Assembly (NCBI RefSeq): GCF_003201285.1
Contig: NZ_QICS01000010.1
Coordinates: 62,001-126,000, forward strand
Length of the DNA stretch: 64,000 nt
Direction: 5' to 3'
Origin: Lachnotalea glycerini
Lineage (GTDB): Bacteria > Bacillota > Clostridia > Lachnospirales > Lachnospiraceae
The first letter of the stretch is position 1. Each line of letters begins with the position of its first letter. Shown here piece after piece: positions 9,544-19,307 of the stretch. Both the position numbers and the translations under genes were made by a program. The notes under the pieces were generated by a model, which saw nothing but the letters and a program-made list of their open reading frames with translations, had not been told where the DNA came from and searched no databases.

Positions 9544-10269
9544 ATGACTATAGTAATTACAATGGCAGGTTTAGGATCAAGATTTATAAAGGCGGGTTAT
9601 CAAGTGCCAAAGTACATGATCGAGGCACATGGAAAAACTTTGTTTGAATGGTCAATGGAGAGCCTGAACGGTTTTCATACACAGGATAATCATTACATTT
9701 TTATTGTAAGAAAAGAATCTGAGTCAAAGGATTTTATACAGAGGAAATGCAAGGATATGAATCTTTTAAATATAAGCATTATTGAGCTTGATTATTTAAC
9801 CGATGGACAGGCTACAACTGCTATGCTTGCAAAACAGTACTGGACAAAAGAATCTGAGCTTTTGATATACAACATAGATACTTATGTGGAAGCAGGACAA
9901 ATGCGGTCAGAGCAAGTGGAGGGCGATGGCTTTATTCCATGTTTTCATGCATCGGGAACGCATTGGAGCTTTGTGAAACTTGATGAGGGCGGCAAGGCAA
10001 TGGAAGTAAGGGAAAAGGATAGAATTTCAGATAATTGTACCTTGGGAGCTTACTATTTCAAGAGTTGTAAGCTATATGAAGAGCTGTATCAAGAGTATTA
10101 TTCTTCCAATGAAAATCTGGAAAATGGGGAGAAGTATGTTGCTCCTTTATATAATTATCTCATATCAAAAGGTGGAGATGTCAGGATTTCACTGGTTGAT
10201 TTTGATAAAGTACATGTACTTGGAACGCCGGAAGAATTAAATATATTTATTGAAACATATAAAGGATAA
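9544..10269 (+). CDS. Nucleotidyltransferase of capsule/modification type
   Basis: 241 residues with a GT-A-like NTP-transferase fold. MAGLGSRFIKAGYQVPKYM is the GxGxRF..K nucleotide-binding loop, and YNIDTYVEAG is the metal-binding block. It is shorter than hexose-1-phosphate nucleotidyltransferases and resembles cytidylyltransferases found in capsule loci. With the kinase (3971) and HAD protein (5425) it may make an NDP-activated substituent. It is preceded by AAAGGAG at 9531-9537 and followed 3 bp later by a membrane protein. Nucleotide and substrate are not decided by sequence. Confidence 0.75.
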   Translation: MTIVITMAGLGSRFIKAGYQVPKYMIEAHGKTLFEWSMESLNGFHTQDNHYIFIVRKESESKDFIQRKCKDMNLLNISIIELDYLTDGQATTAMLAKQYWTKESELLIYNIDTYVEAGQMRSEQVEGDGFIPCFHASGTHWSFVKLDEGGKAMEVREKDRISDNCTLGAYYFKSCKLYEELYQEYYSSNENLENGEKYVAPLYNYLISKGGDVRISLVDFDKVHVLGTPEELNIFIETYKG

Positions 10270-10272
10270 AAA

Positions 10273-11895
10273 ATGATAATCTTAGGGAATCGATTAAAAC
10301 TGAATAAGCTGGCACTTGTAATTGCCTTGATACATTGGGGAATCAGTTTTGCAAGTGATCGTCTGGTATTTACTTATCGGCTGCTTGATACAACGAATAG
10401 GGTAAGTTTGGCTAAAGCCATGCTTGCATGGGGAGCAAAGCTTGTTTTTTTGGCTTTGTTACTTGTGATGTGGCAGTTAATTATGGTTGCATTTTTGGAA
10501 CTTCGAAGTGGTAATGTGAGATTGAATCAATATATGAAATATACATTCATTTATTTAGCAATCATGCTTGTATTTTTTATTTTACTATTTCCCGGCCTAT
10601 GGAGGATGGATGAATTTGGAATATTAAAAAATGCAATCAATATTCTACCTCACTTTTGGCAGGGATACTTAACCTCGGTATTTTATATTTTTGCTTTGAT
10701 GCTGGTACCTAATCCAGCAGGAGTTGTATTTGTACAAGTAGTGGTAATCTCTCTCATAGTTGGCTATATCATATATAAATGCAGTCATGTGATTGAGCAT
10801 AGAGGGCTTGTTTATGTATTATATGTGCCATTTCTATTATTTCCGGTAATTGATTCTAATTTTTATCCGATTCGAATGTCGTTATACGCATTTTTGGAGT
10901 TGCTCTATGCGTTTGAGCTGTTTTTTATTAAGTATGAAAAAAGAGAGATAAAGAAGAAAAATATATGGCTTTTGGCTGTTTTGGCAGGCATCATTATATG
11001 CTGGAGGACAGAGGCAATTTATTATATTATTTTGGCACCGCTAACCTTTTTCATCTTGTTTTATCGTGAAACAAGTAGAAAATTAAAAATAGAATTTATG
11101 ATTGCGGTTGTTGTAATTGCTGGGTTGTTTACAAGTGTACAGATTCTTGGCAATAAAATGGATTCTAAAAATGATTATGAGTTAACAAGTATTGTACTTC
11201 CTATTACCCCATTGGTTAATGAAGCTTATGAAAATGGGGATCAAGATATATTGGAAACGATTGATAAGGTATTGGATACGAGTCTGTTAATCAATGGTTA
11301 CAAGGCGGGAGAATCCGGTATTTCTATCTATTGGAATCATACAGAGCTAAGAAGAAACTATACAAGCGAAGATTTTTCTGATATGAAAAGTGCTTATTAC
11401 CAATTAATTATGAAATATCCTAGTGTATTTTTAATAGAGCGATTGAAAACATTTATTGGCTCAACAGGTTTGTTAAATGAAACAGAAACCTTATTTGAAG
11501 AGGATACGCAGTATTATTACGTGGACTTTCGAGAGACTTATCATTATAAAGCAGTTCCCTTTCGAAGTAATATGGTTAAACTCTTAGAATTTACAGATAA
11601 TGAAACATTACACAATATCATATACAGCTTCATACCGCAGGCAATTTTTTTGATTGGAATCTGCGTTGTATTGCTAATCAAGAAGAAATGGGGATATTTC
11701 TTTCTTTGTGGAACGATTTGTGCTAAAATACCATTAATATTTCTAACGGCTCCGTCCATGCTGTTTATGTACTATTACTCCATCTATTTGATCGGAGCGT
11801 TTGGGGTAGGAATGATAGGTGTCATTATAGTTGATAGAATGTTAAAAAAAACGAATCAGAATGAAAGGTCTGGCAATTATGGAAGAATTCAATAA
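10273..11895 (+). CDS. Polytopic membrane protein, GT39/DUF6020-like
   Basis: 540 residues with ten or more hydrophobic segments. A luminal-type loop FPGLWRMDEFGIL after the second group of helices is reminiscent of lipid-linked-sugar-dependent (GT-C) glycosyltransferases, whose first outer loop carries acidic catalytic residues. A soluble stretch of about 120 residues lies before the last helices. Resemblance to DUF6020-type Lachnospiraceae membrane proteins is my best guess. It starts 3 bp after the nucleotidyltransferase and overlaps the next glycosyltransferase by 17 bp. A role in adding the activated group outside the membrane is inference. Confidence 0.6.
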   Translation: MIILGNRLKLNKLALVIALIHWGISFASDRLVFTYRLLDTTNRVSLAKAMLAWGAKLVFLALLLVMWQLIMVAFLELRSGNVRLNQYMKYTFIYLAIMLVFFILLFPGLWRMDEFGILKNAINILPHFWQGYLTSVFYIFALMLVPNPAGVVFVQVVVISLIVGYIIYKCSHVIEHRGLVYVLYVPFLLFPVIDSNFYPIRMSLYAFLELLYAFELFFIKYEKREIKKKNIWLLAVLAGIIICWRTEAIYYIILAPLTFFILFYRETSRKLKIEFMIAVVVIAGLFTSVQILGNKMDSKNDYELTSIVLPITPLVNEAYENGDQDILETIDKVLDTSLLINGYKAGESGISIYWNHTELRRNYTSEDFSDMKSAYYQLIMKYPSVFLIERLKTFIGSTGLLNETETLFEEDTQYYYVDFRETYHYKAVPFRSNMVKLLEFTDNETLHNIIYSFIPQAIFLIGICVVLLIKKKWGYFFLCGTICAKIPLIFLTAPSMLFMYYYSIYLIGAFGVGMIGVIIVDRMLKKTNQNERSGNYGRIQ

Positions 11896-13885
11896 GACGA
11901 ATGAAAGCAAAGCCAAAACAGAGGCAGATTATTATAAAAACTTATATTATAAAGAAAAAAATCAAAACTATGAGCTTAACGTAAAATTAGAAAAAGCGAA
12001 TGAAAAAATTGAATTTTTAGAGAGTAAGCTAAAAGGCATTAAGAGTACCTTTGTTTGGAAGCTGTCAAAACCCGCAAGAGTAGTTGTACATTTTTTGATT
12101 CGAACCAGAGACAGAATTAGACGCTGTGGCAGCTTAAAGGGTGTTCTAAGGAAAATGAAGCAAAAGATGTCACAAAGACAGGCTTATGAACTATTTGGAA
12201 CAAAAAGCTTTCCCACCGAGGAAGAGGCAAGAAAACAAAGAGAAACAAAATTTTGCCGAGAGATTAAGTTCAGTATTCTGGTGCCACTATACAATACACC
12301 AAAGAAATATCTGCATGAGATGATTGATTCTGTTGTAAATCAAACCTATCAAAATTGGGAACTATGTTTGGCAGATGGCAGTGATGACAAACATAATTAC
12401 GTAGGTGATATATGTAAAGAATATAACAATAAGGATAAAAGGATTCTTTATAAGAAAATAGAAAAGAATTTAGGCATTTCGGGAAATACCAATGTTTGTT
12501 TTGAAATGGCACATGGTGATTACATGGCATTGTTTGACCATGATGATATTTTGCATCCCAGCGCTTTATATGAAAATATGAAAGTAATATGCGAAAAAGG
12601 AGCAGACTATGTTTATACAGATGAAGCGACTTTCCATGGTAATTCAATCGATAATATGAGTACGATGCATTTTAAATCAGATTTTGCGATCGATACATTA
12701 AGAGCAAATAATTATATTTGTCATTTTTCTACATTCGATGCAAAGCTGTTAGAGAAAACAGGGTTATTTCGAAGCGAATTTGATGGCAGCCAAGATCATG
12801 ATATGATTCTGAGACTTACCTCAGCGGCAAAAAATGTATGCCACATTCCTAAAATATTATACTACTGGCGTTCCCATAAGAATTCGGTTGCTTCGGATAT
12901 TAATGCTAAGGTATATGCAATTGATGCCGCAAAAAGAGCAGTAGAGGATCATTTGACCCAGTGTGGTATCGACGGTGATGCCCAAAGTACAAAAGCGTTT
13001 CCAACGATATTTAAGATTAATTATCATTTAAAGGCAAAGCCGATTGTTTCAATAATAATTGCAAATAAAGACCATCTCAGGGACTTATCAAATTGTATTG
13101 AATCCATTAACTACAAATCAACCTATGATAATTATGAAATTATAATTGTAGAAAATAACAGTACAGATGAAAAGATTTTTGAATATTATGATACATTGGA
13201 TAAAGTACGAAATATTCGTGTGGTAAAATATGAAGGAGAGTTTAATTATTCTGCTATTAATAACCTTGGCGCATCTTATGCAAAAGGTGAATATATTATT
13301 TTGTTAAATAACGATACTGAGATTATTACTGGTAACTGGATTGAAGAATTATTGATGTATGCACAAAGAGAAGATGTAGGAGCAGTAGGAGCCAAGCTAT
13401 ATTATGAGGATGACACGATACAGCATGCCGGAATAGTAATCGGTCTGGGCGCTCATCGAAGCGCAGGACATACCCACTACAGATTGCCTAAGACCAATTT
13501 AGGCTATATGGGAAAATTATATTATGCGCAGGATGTGTCAGCAGTAACGGGAGCCTGCCTGATGGTGAAAAAACGTTTATTTGACCAGCTAAACGGATTG
13601 GATGAGAACTTTGCGGTAGCTTTAAATGATGTAGATTTTTGTTTAAGACTTCGTGAGATGGGATTTCTTAATGTATTTACCCCATTTGCTGAGCTATATC
13701 ACTATGAATCTAAATCCAGAGGTTTGGACGATAAGGATGAAAAGGCAAAACGTTATAATGAAGAAGTAGCTAAATTCAGGCAAAGATGGAGCACGTTGCT
13801 GGAATCAGGTGATCCATACTACAATGTAAACTTCTCATTAGACAGTGCAGAATATAAGGTTGTACCACCAAAAAAGGACAATTAA
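11879..13885 (+). CDS. Two-domain GT2 glycosyltransferase with N-terminal coiled coil
   Basis: 668 residues from ATG 11879 (GAAAGG at 11863-11868); ATG 11861 is a weaker choice. Residues 1-50 are a charged coiled coil. The first GT-A domain (about 125-370) has SILVPLYNTP and LFDHDDILHP. The second (about 380-640) has SIIIANKDH, VENNSTDE and ILLNNDTEI, followed by GACLMVKKRLFDQLNGLDE. Both donor loops and DxD-type motifs are intact, as in bifunctional rhamnan/O-antigen polymerising enzymes. A shorter homologue with a damaged second domain follows directly at 13887. Confidence 0.85.
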   Translation: MEEFNKTNESKAKTEADYYKNLYYKEKNQNYELNVKLEKANEKIEFLESKLKGIKSTFVWKLSKPARVVVHFLIRTRDRIRRCGSLKGVLRKMKQKMSQRQAYELFGTKSFPTEEEARKQRETKFCREIKFSILVPLYNTPKKYLHEMIDSVVNQTYQNWELCLADGSDDKHNYVGDICKEYNNKDKRILYKKIEKNLGISGNTNVCFEMAHGDYMALFDHDDILHPSALYENMKVICEKGADYVYTDEATFHGNSIDNMSTMHFKSDFAIDTLRANNYICHFSTFDAKLLEKTGLFRSEFDGSQDHDMILRLTSAAKNVCHIPKILYYWRSHKNSVASDINAKVYAIDAAKRAVEDHLTQCGIDGDAQSTKAFPTIFKINYHLKAKPIVSIIIANKDHLRDLSNCIESINYKSTYDNYEIIIVENNSTDEKIFEYYDTLDKVRNIRVVKYEGEFNYSAINNLGASYAKGEYIILLNNDTEIITGNWIEELLMYAQREDVGAVGAKLYYEDDTIQHAGIVIGLGAHRSAGHTHYRLPKTNLGYMGKLYYAQDVSAVTGACLMVKKRLFDQLNGLDENFAVALNDVDFCLRLREMGFLNVFTPFAELYHYESKSRGLDDKDEKAKRYNEEVAKFRQRWSTLLESGDPYYNVNFSLDSAEYKVVPPKKDN

Positions 13886-13886
13886 T

Positions 13887-15518
13887 ATGGATAAAAAGTC
13901 AGAAGGAAATAAAAGCGTTTTTGATATGCTAAGTAAAAAACTTACACCGGAAAATATAAAAAAAGGTGTAAACTACCTATCCCAAAATGGTGTAAAGCAA
14001 TTTGGTGCAAAGCTGGTAGGACAGCTTCAAAGAGAAAGTATTGACTATGAGAGCTATAGACAGGAAACAGAACCAGATGATAAACAACTGGAGAAGCAAA
14101 GAAAGTTTCAGTTTTCCTATAATCCTGTAGTCAGCATTGTAGTGCCGTTATATAAGACTCCTGAGTCCTTTTTACGCGCTATGATTGAATCGGTGCTAAG
14201 CCAGACCTATAAGTATGTTGAACTATGTCTTGCAGATGGAAGCGGCATAGAGGATTCCTTAATCGAAGAAATTGTAGATCAGTATAAGCAGGTAGACGGC
14301 AGAATTAAATACATTAAGCTTGAAGATAATCAGGGTATATCAGGCAATACCAACGAAGCACTTAAGCTTGCTAGAGGGCATTTTGTCGGATTATTAGATC
14401 ATGATGACTTTCTGGCTCCCAATGCAGTATTTGAAGTAGTTAAAATGATAAATAAAGAAAAGGCAGATGCAATTTATACCGATGAGGATAAAATTACAAA
14501 GGACGGTAATAAATTTTTTGAACCGCATTTTAAGCCTGCTTTTGATTTGGATCTATTAAGAAGCAATAACTATATCTGCCATTTTTTTGTAGTCAAAAAG
14601 GAAATTGTAGATCGAATAGAAGGCTTTCGTTCAGAATATGACGGTTCTCAGGATTATGATTTTATATTTCGCTCAGTTGAACAATCAAAGGTGATTCGTC
14701 ATATACCAAAGATTCTTTATCATTGGAGAGTGCATTCGAATTCAGTGGCAGATAATCCGGCCAGTAAGATGTATGCCTATGATGCTGGAAAAAGGGCAAT
14801 TGAAGCACATTTAAACAGACTGCATATTGAGGCATTGGTAACCCATACAGTCAATCTAGGCTATTATAGAGTGAAATATATGATACCGCAGACCCCATTA
14901 ATATCCATAGTAATTCGAGATATGAATCAACCGGATAATTATACACGGGCAGTTAAAAATATAGCAGCCCATACCAGCTACATGAATTATGAAGTAATTA
15001 AGGAAGCACAGTTGTTTCGCGCAAGAGGAGAATACATTTTATTCTTTAATGCATATTTGTTTCCACTGAAAAAAGATTGGCTGGAAGAGTTGCTTTCAAT
15101 CTGCGCACGTCGGGAAGTGGGGATAGTAGGAGGAAAAATTTATAAAGGAAATGAAATTTATAAAGCTGGAGTTCTCATAAATGAAACAAATGAGACAAAA
15201 AAGATTTTGTGGGCAGGAAAAAATGCCGTTACCAAAGAAGGTTTTGCAAATGGTGAGGTTGTGACAGTAACACAAATGTTTAACAAGCTTGCAAGATGGA
15301 ATCAAGGGTATTTTTGCAAGGCAATCATACAGCAGGAAACGGATGCTGTGTCAGGCCTATGCATGATGATGAAAAAAAGTATCTATTTTGATCATGGAGG
15401 ATTTAACCGTGCATTGGATAAGAGCTTTGTAGGAATCGATTTTTGTTTGAAAACAAGAAATGCAGGCTATAAGATAGTATATGCTCCATATGCTGAATTT
15501 GAGTTGAGGGAAAGCTAG
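13887..15518 (+). CDS. Two-domain GT2 glycosyltransferase with degenerate second domain
   Basis: 543 residues from ATG 13887, 1 bp after the previous stop. The first GT-A domain is intact, with SIVVPLYKTP, DGSGIED and LLDHDDFLAP. It is a clear paralogue of the upstream gene. The second domain starts normally (LISIVIRDMN) but lacks roughly 40 residues: the stretch with the donor loop VENNST and the helix before GEYI is gone. The NNDTE-type metal motif is replaced by FFNAYLFPLKK. The rest of the fold (AVSGLCMMMKK) remains. One active transferase site is therefore expected, the second domain being structural or decaying. Confidence 0.8.
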   Translation: MDKKSEGNKSVFDMLSKKLTPENIKKGVNYLSQNGVKQFGAKLVGQLQRESIDYESYRQETEPDDKQLEKQRKFQFSYNPVVSIVVPLYKTPESFLRAMIESVLSQTYKYVELCLADGSGIEDSLIEEIVDQYKQVDGRIKYIKLEDNQGISGNTNEALKLARGHFVGLLDHDDFLAPNAVFEVVKMINKEKADAIYTDEDKITKDGNKFFEPHFKPAFDLDLLRSNNYICHFFVVKKEIVDRIEGFRSEYDGSQDYDFIFRSVEQSKVIRHIPKILYHWRVHSNSVADNPASKMYAYDAGKRAIEAHLNRLHIEALVTHTVNLGYYRVKYMIPQTPLISIVIRDMNQPDNYTRAVKNIAAHTSYMNYEVIKEAQLFRARGEYILFFNAYLFPLKKDWLEELLSICARREVGIVGGKIYKGNEIYKAGVLINETNETKKILWAGKNAVTKEGFANGEVVTVTQMFNKLARWNQGYFCKAIIQQETDAVSGLCMMMKKSIYFDHGGFNRALDKSFVGIDFCLKTRNAGYKIVYAPYAEFELRES

Positions 15519-16487
15519 ATGAGTACTGAAAATAGTGTAGTATCGATAGTAATACCAAATTATAACGGAATAAAGTTTATTGCCAATTGTCTGAAATCAT
15601 TAGAGAAGCAGAGTTATCAAAATTTTGAGATTATTGTAGTAGATAATGGTTCAACAGATGGAAGCAAGGAGTTAATTTTACAGGAATTTAGTTATGTTAC
15701 AATGATATTTCTTGATAAAAATTATGGTTTTTGTAAGGCAGTAAATGATGGAATTAAAAAAGCAGGAACCCAATATGTTATTTTATTAAATAACGATACT
15801 GTGGTAAAGGAAAGTTTTGTAGAAGAATTAGTTAAAGCGATCGAACCATCCAGACAAATCTTTTCCTGTTCGGCGAAAATGCTTCAGTTATATGATAAAC
15901 AGTTAATCGATGATGCAGGGGATTATTATTGCGCATTAGGCTGGGCCTTTGCCAGAGGGAAAGGGGAAGAAGCTGTAAAATACAGCGAGGATACAAGGAT
16001 ATTTGCTGCATGTGCAGGCGCAGCAATATACAGAAAAGATATATTTGATGAAATTGGGTATTTCGATGAGGCTCATTTTGCGTATTTGGAAGATATAGAT
16101 ATCGGTTATCGGGCCAAAATTCATGGATACCAAAATAAATATGCAGCAAATGCAATTGTTTTTCATGCAGGCAGCGGTTCTAGTGGTTCAAGATATAATG
16201 AATTTAAGGTGGGACTGACCTCCAAAAACAGTGTTTATATTATCTATAAAAATATGCCTTTGATTCAAATTATCTTAAATATACCATTCCTTTTAGTTGG
16301 ATTTTTAATCAAGACAATATTTTTTATTAGAAAAGGTTTTGGAAGAATCTATATAGCAGGACTTGTACAAGGAGTGCGGTTGTCTGTGAAATTGAAAAAA
16401 GAGAAATTTCATATAAGAAACCTTGGCAATTATGTATCAATTCAGTTTGAATTGTGGACAAATATAATAAGGAGGTTCTTTTATTAA
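15519..16487 (+). CDS. Glycosyltransferase family 2, rhamnosyltransferase-like
   Basis: 322 residues, starting on the base after the previous stop. The GT-A domain shows SIVIPNYNG, VVDNGSTDGS, ILLNNDTVV and a later YLEDIDIGYRAKIHG block. A C-terminal hydrophobic stretch (about residues 245-270) would hold it at the membrane. Sequence type matches O-antigen/rhamnan glycosyltransferases. It is the last gene of the long unbroken string that starts before the window; the next gene has its own promoter. Confidence 0.85.
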   Translation: MSTENSVVSIVIPNYNGIKFIANCLKSLEKQSYQNFEIIVVDNGSTDGSKELILQEFSYVTMIFLDKNYGFCKAVNDGIKKAGTQYVILLNNDTVVKESFVEELVKAIEPSRQIFSCSAKMLQLYDKQLIDDAGDYYCALGWAFARGKGEEAVKYSEDTRIFAACAGAAIYRKDIFDEIGYFDEAHFAYLEDIDIGYRAKIHGYQNKYAANAIVFHAGSGSSGSRYNEFKVGLTSKNSVYIIYKNMPLIQIILNIPFLLVGFLIKTIFFIRKGFGRIYIAGLVQGVRLSVKLKKEKFHIRNLGNYVSIQFELWTNIIRRFFY

Positions 16488-16519
16488 GAAAAGATTAAAT
16501 AATTGTTAAGAAATATATA

Positions 16520-16548
16520 TTGCGTATATATAACAGATATTGTATTAT
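16520..16548 (+). promoter_or_regulatory. SigA-type promoter for the sugar-phosphate transferase
   Basis: TTGCGT at 16520-16525, a 17-bp spacer and TATTAT at 16543-16548, in the 116-bp gap before the transferase gene at 16604. It would start a second transcript for the initiating transferase and LCP genes. Confidence 0.55.
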
Positions 16549-16603
16549 AGATTTTATGGGTAATTAACTTAGTTTAATAAATGGGCGAAATGGGTGAGAA
16601 TGG

Positions 16604-18037
16604 TTGATAAAAGACAATCAGAGATATTTTAACAGATTGCATGTATTACTAGATGCGTTTATTATCGCAATATCCTATGCATTTTCATGGTATTTTCGAT
16701 TTATAATTGTACCAAAGCTAATAGGGATTTGGCCGAAGATAGAGCTGATCTTTAAATATAATAAATCAGCATCAGATATATATTTTTCAGCAATGATATT
16801 TGTAGTACCAAGTTATATTATTTTATACTTTGTTTTTAATTTATATACATCAAAGCGGGCACAAAGAAGAAAAACTGAGTTTTATAATATAGTAAAGGCA
16901 AATTTTGTTGGTCTTGCCGGATTTATGGTAATGCTATATTATATTAGAGAAGAAAATTTTTCACGAGCATTGATTTTTATTTTCTGTATTACGAATATTT
17001 GTGCCGAAACAATATTTCGAAATGCAGTTCGGTATTTTCTTCGCAATATCAGAACCAAAGGCTTTAATTTACGACATGTATTATTAGTGGGCTATAGTCG
17101 TGCTACCGAGGAATATATTGACAGAGTAAAAGCAAATCCTCAATGGGGATATGTTATTTGTGGAATTCTGGATGATAATGTGGAAAGAGGAACACAGTAC
17201 AAAGAGATAAAGGTGATCGGGAGCATAGAAAATCTAGCTATAATTCTGCCTGAGAATAAGCTGGATGAAATTGCAATTACTTTGAGACTTGCTGAATATG
17301 CTAAGCTTGAAAGAATTGTAAATCAATGTGAGAAATCTGGTGTTCATACGAAGTTTATTCCTGACTATAATCAGGTTATTCCAAACAAGCCATATACAGA
17401 GGATTTGTTAGGTTTACCAATCATTAACATCAGACATGTTCCGCTTACCAATACATTTAATATGATTATCAAGAGAATAATAGATATGATAGGTTCTTTA
17501 TTTTTAATTATATTGACTTCACCAATTATGTTAATTGCTGCTATTTTAGTAAAAACTACTTCAAAGGGGCCTTTAATTTATAGTCAGGAAAGAGTGGGGC
17601 TTCATAACAAATCATTTAATATGTATAAATTTCGCTCCATGGAAGTTCAATCGCCTAATGAAGAAAAAACGAAGTTTACAGTACCAAATGATCCGAGAGT
17701 GACTAAAATTGGTAAATTTATCAGAAAGACAAGCATAGATGAGTTTCCACAGTTTTTTAATGTTCTTTTTGGTAATATGAGTTTGGTAGGTCCAAGACCT
17801 GAACGGCCGTTTTTTGTTGAGAAATTCCGAGAAGAAATACCCAGATATATGGTAAAACATCAAGTTAGACCTGGGATTACCGGTTGGGCGCAAATTAATG
17901 GGTATAGAGGAAATACTTCCATTCGAAAGAGAATTGAGTATGATCTTTATTATATAGAAAATTGGACTCTTGGTTTTGATTTTAAAATATTATTTTTAAC
18001 GATATTTAAGGGGTTCATAAATAAAAACGCATATTAA
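16604..18037 (+). CDS. Polyprenyl-phosphate sugar-1-phosphate transferase (initiating enzyme)
   Basis: 477 residues. Five hydrophobic segments and a nucleotide-binding-like middle (VLLVGYSRATEEYI) precede the bacterial sugar transferase domain from about residue 285. That domain has KRIIDMIGSLFLI, YKFRSME, IGKFIRKTSIDEFPQF, SLVGPRPE and RPGITGWAQINGYRG. This enzyme loads the first sugar phosphate onto undecaprenyl phosphate and so starts repeat-unit synthesis. Start is TTG 16604 with GGTGAG at 16593-16598; no ATG fits the frame. The full five-helix architecture is like WbaP/EpsL-type enzymes. The sugar (glucose or galactose) is not determinable. Confidence 0.9.
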   Translation: MIKDNQRYFNRLHVLLDAFIIAISYAFSWYFRFIIVPKLIGIWPKIELIFKYNKSASDIYFSAMIFVVPSYIILYFVFNLYTSKRAQRRKTEFYNIVKANFVGLAGFMVMLYYIREENFSRALIFIFCITNICAETIFRNAVRYFLRNIRTKGFNLRHVLLVGYSRATEEYIDRVKANPQWGYVICGILDDNVERGTQYKEIKVIGSIENLAIILPENKLDEIAITLRLAEYAKLERIVNQCEKSGVHTKFIPDYNQVIPNKPYTEDLLGLPIINIRHVPLTNTFNMIIKRIIDMIGSLFLIILTSPIMLIAAILVKTTSKGPLIYSQERVGLHNKSFNMYKFRSMEVQSPNEEKTKFTVPNDPRVTKIGKFIRKTSIDEFPQFFNVLFGNMSLVGPRPERPFFVEKFREEIPRYMVKHQVRPGITGWAQINGYRGNTSIRKRIEYDLYYIENWTLGFDFKILFLTIFKGFINKNAY

Positions 18038-18054
18038 GAAAGGCATGGGAAAAA

Positions 18055-19167
18055 ATGGAAAAAAATACCAGAAAGGCTTCTGCGAAAACAACGGCAAAAA
18101 CATCTGGAAAGAAAAAAATAAGCAAAGCAGCGGCAGCTAAGAAAAAGAGAAGAAAAATTCTTTTTGCAGTGGAGGCAATTGTACTTATCATATTAATAGG
18201 GGTAATATTTGTGATGGGCAAATTTGACAAGCTTGATAAGACAGTTCAGATTAATGAAGACAATCTTACTGCTAACGAGGGAATCTCAAATATTGATGCA
18301 ATTACAGAGGGCTATACCAATGTTGCTTTATTTGGTGTTGATTCAAGAAGCAGTGGGACATTTGCAAAGGGAACACATAGTGATACCATTATAATTGCAA
18401 GTATTAACAACAAATCAGGTGATATTAAACTATGCTCAGTATATCGAGATACCTATTTAAACTTATCTGATGATACCTACAGAAAAGCGAATCAGGCATA
18501 TTTTAACGGTGGTCCGGAACAGGCAATCAAGATGCTCAACATGAATCTGGACTTGAATATTACAAAATATGTAGCGGTTGATTTTAATGCAGTTACGACA
18601 GTAGTCGATTTACTTGGAGGTATTGAAATTGATGTGCAGGAAGATGAAATAGACCATTTGAATAATTATACGGTTGAGACATCAGAAGTAACAGGTGTTA
18701 AGACCACGAAGCTTACAAAAGCAGGTTTACAGTTATTAGATGGGGTACAAGCTACCTCTTATGCAAGAATTCGTTACACCGATGGAGGAGATTATAAGAG
18801 AACGGAAAGACAACGGCTTGTTATTGAAAAAATTGCAGAAAAGGCAAAAAAGGCTAGTTTGACTTCCTTAAACAGTATTATAGATAAGGTATTGCCAAAT
18901 ATTTCTACTAATTTTACAGCAACGGAAATATTGGCATTAGCAACTAATGCGGCAAATTATAACCTTGCAGATCAATCGGGCTTCCCATTTGAAAAAACAA
19001 CGAAAAATTGGAAAAAGAGTATTGGAGATGTTGTTATTCCAGTTACACTTGAGTCAAATGTTTCTGAATTACATGCTTTCTTATTTGGGGAAGAGAATTA
19101 TACTCCTACTGCCACTGTACAGGCTATTAGTAAAAAAATAATTGAAGATACAGGAGTATCACAATAA
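18055..19167 (+). CDS. LytR-CpsA-Psr (LCP) family ligase
   Basis: 370 residues. A 40-residue lysine/alanine-rich cytoplasmic tail precedes one transmembrane helix (about residues 40-62). The LCP domain begins at about 95 with VALFGVDSRSSG and HSDTIIIASINN, then SVYRDTY with the conserved arginine. LLDGVQATSYARIRYTDGGDYKRTERQR carries the remaining basic residues, split here only for description. LCP enzymes transfer lipid-linked glycopolymers to peptidoglycan on the outer face. It follows the initiating transferase by 17 bp, which fits start and end of one pathway. Confidence 0.9.
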   Translation: MEKNTRKASAKTTAKTSGKKKISKAAAAKKKRRKILFAVEAIVLIILIGVIFVMGKFDKLDKTVQINEDNLTANEGISNIDAITEGYTNVALFGVDSRSSGTFAKGTHSDTIIIASINNKSGDIKLCSVYRDTYLNLSDDTYRKANQAYFNGGPEQAIKMLNMNLDLNITKYVAVDFNAVTTVVDLLGGIEIDVQEDEIDHLNNYTVETSEVTGVKTTKLTKAGLQLLDGVQATSYARIRYTDGGDYKRTERQRLVIEKIAEKAKKASLTSLNSIIDKVLPNISTNFTATEILALATNAANYNLADQSGFPFEKTTKNWKKSIGDVVIPVTLESNVSELHAFLFGEENYTPTATVQAISKKIIEDTGVSQ

Positions 19168-19201
19168 AATAGTGATATAGAACTGGTATCGTAAAAGAAA
19201 G

Positions 19202-19250
19202 AAGTAAGCGCTGTTATCCATTCAAAGTAAGGATCGCAGCGTTTACTTTT
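19202..19250 (+). terminator. Rho-independent terminator after the LCP gene
   Basis: Arms at 19202-19213 and 19236-19247 pair over 12 positions with one G-U (AAGTAAGCGCTG against CAGCGTTTACTT), followed by a short T run. Confidence 0.65.
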
Positions 19251-19307
19251 ATGGATTTATAGGGTAAAATACAAGATAAGCAGTAATTAAATATTATAGG
19301 AGTTTTT

